This document shows, piece by piece, positions 61,021-64,000 of a stretch of 64,000 nucleotides of DNA; position 1 is the stretch's first letter, and each line of letters begins with the position of its first letter. A program made the position numbers and the translations under genes. Source of the DNA: Bacillota bacterium (GTDB taxonomy: Bacteria > Bacillota > Bacilli > Paenibacillales > Paenibacillaceae). The stretch is from the NCBI GenBank assembly GCA_023386495.1, contig JAEWJS010000014.1, positions 1 through 64,000 of the forward strand, given 5' to 3'. Below the pieces are notes generated by a model. It was not told the origin of the DNA, did no database searches, and saw nothing but the letters and a program-made list of their open reading frames with translations.

Positions 61021-61567
61021 CTGCGTCCCCCCCTCTGCCTGCAGCTAGCTTCTTCCTTGCATGGAACAGCCTCGACTTGACGGTCCCTTCGCTCACGTCG
61101 AGCAGGTCGGCCATCTCTTTCATGGATAGCTGATAATGCGCGAATAGAATAATGACCTCTCTATACTTATAGGGCAATGCCAGCACTTGCTTCCACATCT
61201 CGTTAACGGCGAGCGATTCCACGACCTCATGCTCTGCCGACCGCTCGCTCGCTTGCTCCTTGAAGGCATCCACCAACGTCACCCTGCGGAGAAAAGCGGA
61301 TTTGCGGTAGTCCAGCACCATATTGCGCGTAATCGCCAGGAGCCAGGTCTTGACCGACGACTCGGAACGGAACGTGTGCAGATTGCGGAAGGCCTTAATG
61401 AATACTTCCTGCGTGATATCGTCGGCCTGATCCCACTTGCGGGTCATGCTGAACGCGAAGTTCCATACGTCCTTGCCGTAACAGGACATCAGCTCGCTGA
61501 GCGCCGCCTTCCGTCCTTCTTCCTCGCCTATATATTTTAGATATTCGAATTGCGATTCGGAGTGCAA
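61004..61567 (-). CDS. ECF-type RNA polymerase sigma factor
   Basis: A 187-residue SigW/SigV-like sigma-70 factor. Region 2: YGKDVWNFAFSMTRKWDQADDITQEVFIKAFRNLHTF. Region 4: LPYKYREVIILFAHYQLSMKEMADLLDVSEGTVKSRLFHARKKL. TTG start about five bases after GAGGTG. Translationally coupled to the overlapping membrane protein gene. No consensus autoregulatory promoter (GAAC/CGTC type) was seen upstream. Confidence 0.92.
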   Translation of the reverse strand: MHSESQFEYLKYIGEEEGRKAALSELMSCYGKDVWNFAFSMTRKWDQADDITQEVFIKAFRNLHTFRSESSVKTWLLAITRNMVLDYRKSAFLRRVTLVDAFKEQASERSAEHEVVESLAVNEMWKQVLALPYKYREVIILFAHYQLSMKEMADLLDVSEGTVKSRLFHARKKLAAGRGGDADGRDG

Positions 61568-61888
61568 AGCGCCACCTCTATTTCATTGGACGATCGACGT
61601 CAGGCCGCGGTTCAATCCCGGTCTCGAATCTATCCTTGCTAGTCAACATAATTCCGGTCGCTTCGCTTCTTCGGCGAAGCATGCTGCTGTTATCTATTAT
61701 CCGGGAAGGGCGGCTGCATTTCCACCACCTATCTAAAATTTCCTATTATTCCCGAATACCGATTAGGTCTAACGGACCAATCTCGCATGTTTGTCTCGTT
61801 GTCACCTTTAGGTCCGGCGTATTACAATGGAGTTGACAATATTTGCACGAGCAAGCTAACCGGATCTGCCAAGGAGCGATTATCGATA

Positions 61889-62614
61889 ATGACCCGCCTA
61901 CTGATCGCAGACGATTCCCCTATCATGCGCCGCAACTTGACGACCATTTTACAGCAGGCCGGCTATACGGTCGCAGCCGAAGCGGCGAACGGCGCCGAAG
62001 CCGTGAACGCCTACCGCAAGCACCGCCCCGACCTTGTCACGATGGACATTACGATGCCCGTCATGGATGGGATCGAGGCCGTGAAGCGCATCCTGGCCGA
62101 ATCGCCCAATGCGCGCATTATCGTCATCAGCGCCTTTGACCAGCGCAGCATGCTGTTCGAAGCGATGGAGAACGGCGCTAAGCAGTATCTGATCAAGCCG
62201 ATTACAGCCGATAAGCTGCTGCAAGCCGTCGGACAAGCGCTGCAGGAGCCTGCCGGGCAGGCAGGCCATGCGGCAGCGGGCCGTGCGAAGGATGCAGCAC
62301 CTGCCGCAAGCGATCCGCTCTTCGCGGTCGAGAACAAGGATGGGCGGTTCCACGTCTCCTTCCCGGACCCGATGCGGATCGAGATGCTCGCGGAGCTGCG
62401 CACGGCCGTGCAGGGGCTGCTGTTCGTCAAGCCGCTGGCGCTGCGTTTCCAATTCGGCGATGCGCATGGCTGCCACCCGGAGCTGCCCGCAGCGCTCGAG
62501 GCGTTAATCGGCCTCATCCGCGGCGCCGGCGGGACCGTGACCGTCGCCGCTTCACAGGAATCGCTGGCCGGCGAGCTGCGGCACATCCTTTCGGTGCCGA
62601 TCGAGGCGAGCTGA
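61889..62614 (+). CDS. CheY-like response regulator with a STAS-like C-terminal domain
   Basis: A 241-residue protein. Receiver domain 1-120: D9/D10, D53 in LVTMDITMPVMDG, T/S in ISAFDQ, K102 in LIKPI. A linker rich in Ala/Gly and Glu, then a roughly 100-residue domain (GRFHVSFPDPMRIEMLAELRTAVQ, ALRFQFGDAHG, GGTVTVAAS) whose alternating strand-helix pattern resembles STAS domains; this is tentative. No kinase is adjacent. ATG at 61889, 12 bases after AAGGAG. A GC-rich hairpin (62644-62678) follows without a T run. Confidence 0.75.
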   Translation: MTRLLIADDSPIMRRNLTTILQQAGYTVAAEAANGAEAVNAYRKHRPDLVTMDITMPVMDGIEAVKRILAESPNARIIVISAFDQRSMLFEAMENGAKQYLIKPITADKLLQAVGQALQEPAGQAGHAAAGRAKDAAPAASDPLFAVENKDGRFHVSFPDPMRIEMLAELRTAVQGLLFVKPLALRFQFGDAHGCHPELPAALEALIGLIRGAGGTVTVAASQESLAGELRHILSVPIEAS

Positions 62615-62680
62615 GTCGGCATATGCTCGGTTCAGCCCTCTGGGGCCCATCGCCGAGCGCCAAGCTCTGGGATGGGCCAT

Positions 62681-62884
62681 TAGCGAAGCAAAGGCGCTTT
62701 TAATGGATGTGCATGCGCTATTTGGGGACCATACCGCTCTTTCTAACCCAATAGTGTATAGAATGCTCTAAATAGCGCACGACTGTTCGCTAATTAGCGA
62801 ACTCAGGCCATATAGGGCGTCTAAATGGCACGAAGCCCTTGTAATAGCGCACGGGTGTACGTTAACAGCGCACATGCTTCGCTA
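62681..62884. repeat. Inverted-repeat element, TAGCGAAGCA family, copy 2
   Basis: A roughly 204-bp element with ends TAGCGAAGCA (62681-62690) and TGCTTCGCTA (62875-62884). It has an internal perfect 18-bp palindrome of half-site GTTCGCTAA (62785-62802). A 33-nt core (62770-62802) matches copy 1 (19875-19907) at 26 positions. No gene lies in 62615-63001. Confidence 0.6.
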
Positions 62885-63001
62885 TTGCAGGCAAGCGACG
62901 CGTGTACGTACGATTGACCCATTCCATTGTGCATCCCACCGGATTGCAACCCATCCCCACTTGCCGCGCCGGCAGGAGGAACAGCGAAGGAGCCGACGTC
63001 C

Positions 63002-64000
63002 ATGAACGATACCCCGCACGACCGACAGCATGAACCGCATCGGGATCCGCTCCATGCGGCGCTTCAGGCACGGGAGCGGCCAGCCAGCCTCCTTCGCGCC
63101 GTCGCCCATCTCGTCTCTTCCATCCGGCAACGGCGGTCGATTCTGACGCTGCTGCTGGCCGGCTACGCCGTCATGGTCCTGCTTCCCGCGCTCGTCCTGG
63201 CACTATTCGCAATCCGGCAGTGGGCCCATCCCGGCAGCGCCGCCGGCGCGAGTCTCCTCCTGACAGTTGCGTCCGCCGTCTGCCTTGCCGGAGCCGTCGG
63301 CTTCGGCGCCTATCTGTTTATCCTCATGCGCAGGAGGATCGTGCGGCCGCTCGCTAGATTCCGCTCGACGCTCGAGGACATCTCGGAGGGCTTCATCATC
63401 GATCATGAGCCGGAGGAAGCGCTCGGTCGAGCAGAGCCGGGCATCGCCGAAGCATTCCGGCAAGTCATCCAGATCAACAAGATGCTGCTGAAGAATGCCG
63501 ATAATCTCGAGCAGGGCTTCGAGGAGGAACGACAAGCGAAGCTCGCGCAGGCTGCCCTTACCCGAGCTTACCAGCGCTTCGTGCCGCAGGATTTCATCAG
63601 CTTCCTTCAACGGGCGAGCATTACCGAAGTGAAGCTGGGCGATCACGTGCTGGCCGACATGACGATCCTCGTGTTGGACATCCGTTCGTTCACCTCGCTG
63701 TCGGAGCGGCTGACGCCGGAGGAAAATTTTCAGCTGATCAACGCCTACCTCCTCGAGATGGAACCGGCCGTCCACGAGGAGCACGGCTTCATCGATAAGT
63801 ATATGGGCGATGCGATCATGGCGCTGTTCCATCGCAGCCCCGACCATGCCATGCGAGCCTCGCTCGCCATGCTGCACCGGCTGCGAACCTTCAACGCCCG
63901 TCGCGCGGCTGCGGGCGACACGCCGCTCGCGATCGGAATCGGGCTCAACACCGGTTCGCTCATGCTCGGCATCATCGGCGGCGAGAGCCGGATGGAGGGA
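63002..64000 (+). CDS. Class III adenylate/guanylate cyclase, membrane, 3' truncated by window end
   Basis: A 333-codon open frame still open at the window edge. Residues about 45-70 and 78-108 are two transmembrane helices flanking a short loop; a HAMP-like segment and coiled coil follow. The cyclase domain has MTILVLDIRSFTSLSE (first metal aspartate), DKYMGDAIMALF (second), and IGIGLNTGSLMLG, the normal catalytic sequence. ATG at 63002, nine bases after AAGGAG. The remaining domain lies beyond the window, so adenylate versus guanylate specificity cannot be called. Confidence 0.88.
   Translation, partial: MNDTPHDRQHEPHRDPLHAALQARERPASLLRAVAHLVSSIRQRRSILTLLLAGYAVMVLLPALVLALFAIRQWAHPGSAAGASLLLTVASAVCLAGAVGFGAYLFILMRRRIVRPLARFRSTLEDISEGFIIDHEPEEALGRAEPGIAEAFRQVIQINKMLLKNADNLEQGFEEERQAKLAQAALTRAYQRFVPQDFISFLQRASITEVKLGDHVLADMTILVLDIRSFTSLSERLTPEENFQLINAYLLEMEPAVHEEHGFIDKYMGDAIMALFHRSPDHAMRASLAMLHRLRTFNARRAAAGDTPLAIGIGLNTGSLMLGIIGGESRMEG

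Noticed and set aside
62641..62679. Hairpin TGGGGCCCATC/GATGGGCCA as a terminator
   Set aside because: No T-tract follows; left as a note with the response-regulator gene.

Overview
The window looks like the chromosome of a GC-rich, endospore-forming Firmicute of the Paenibacillaceae (Paenibacillus or Cohnella type). Three things point there. Gene order follows Bacillus: scr-dnaX-yaaK-recR-yaaL-bofA-rrn, rpmE-rho-murA-fba-spo0F-pyrG-rpoE-argS-ywiB, and speB-speE-pbpG-ywhD. Sporulation genes (bofA, spo0F) are present. There is a YesM/YesN-LplB/LplC-type sugar locus and a long Bacillus-type SRP RNA. Most of the first 51 kb and the last 6 kb are GC-rich; about 51.0-54.1 kb is visibly AT-rich.

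Layout. 1-4.4 kb (all minus strand): 5' end of a 16S rRNA gene with two promoters, bofA, yaaL, recR, yaaK/ebfC, dnaX and SRP RNA. 4.4-13.3 kb (minus): lipoprotein, rpmE, a radical SAM protein, rho, murA, fbaA, spo0F, pyrG (with a GGGC-start CTP-type attenuator) and rpoE (delta). 13.3-20.2 kb: an 800-bp gene-free stretch, an intracellular-type subtilase, two different arginyl-tRNA synthetases flanking ywiB, a T-box upstream of the second one, and an inverted-repeat element. 20.2-34.5 kb (minus): a lipoprotein, then a glycan locus of GH95, two ABC permeases, a binding lipoprotein, a YesM/YesN two-component pair, a zinc dehydrogenase, an enolase-superfamily sugar-acid dehydratase and GH127. Two near-identical 41-bp cre-containing promoter modules drive GH95 and the transporter.

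34.5-46 kb: speB-speE, divergent pbpG, a tandem pair of composite repeats (188-bp inverted-repeat element plus seven 19-bp units, twice), an SDR gene behind a MerR-type promoter, merR with a small zinc-finger membrane protein, ywhD, an M1 peptidase, a membrane protein, and an NlpC/P60 hydrolase under a c-di-AMP (ydaO) riboswitch. 46-51 kb: a full-length Lhr-type helicase preceded by a leader with three inverted repeats. 51-54 kb: an AT-rich island with a DUF192 gene, two intact and one truncated Imm11-like immunity genes in tandem, and a YwqG-like gene, with no toxin. 54-64 kb: a 1115-residue secreted repeat protein, an MHYT-GGDEF-EAL protein, an ECF sigma/anti-sigma pair, a response regulator with an added C-terminal domain, a second copy of the 19.9-kb inverted-repeat family, and a class III nucleotide cyclase cut by the window end.

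The most unusual parts are the paired composite repeats at 38.7-39.4 kb, the toxin-less immunity array at 51.7-53.2 kb, the duplicated regulatory module of the GH95/GH127 locus, and the doubled ArgRS with a T-box. All family assignments come from reading motifs and gene order, not from searches.
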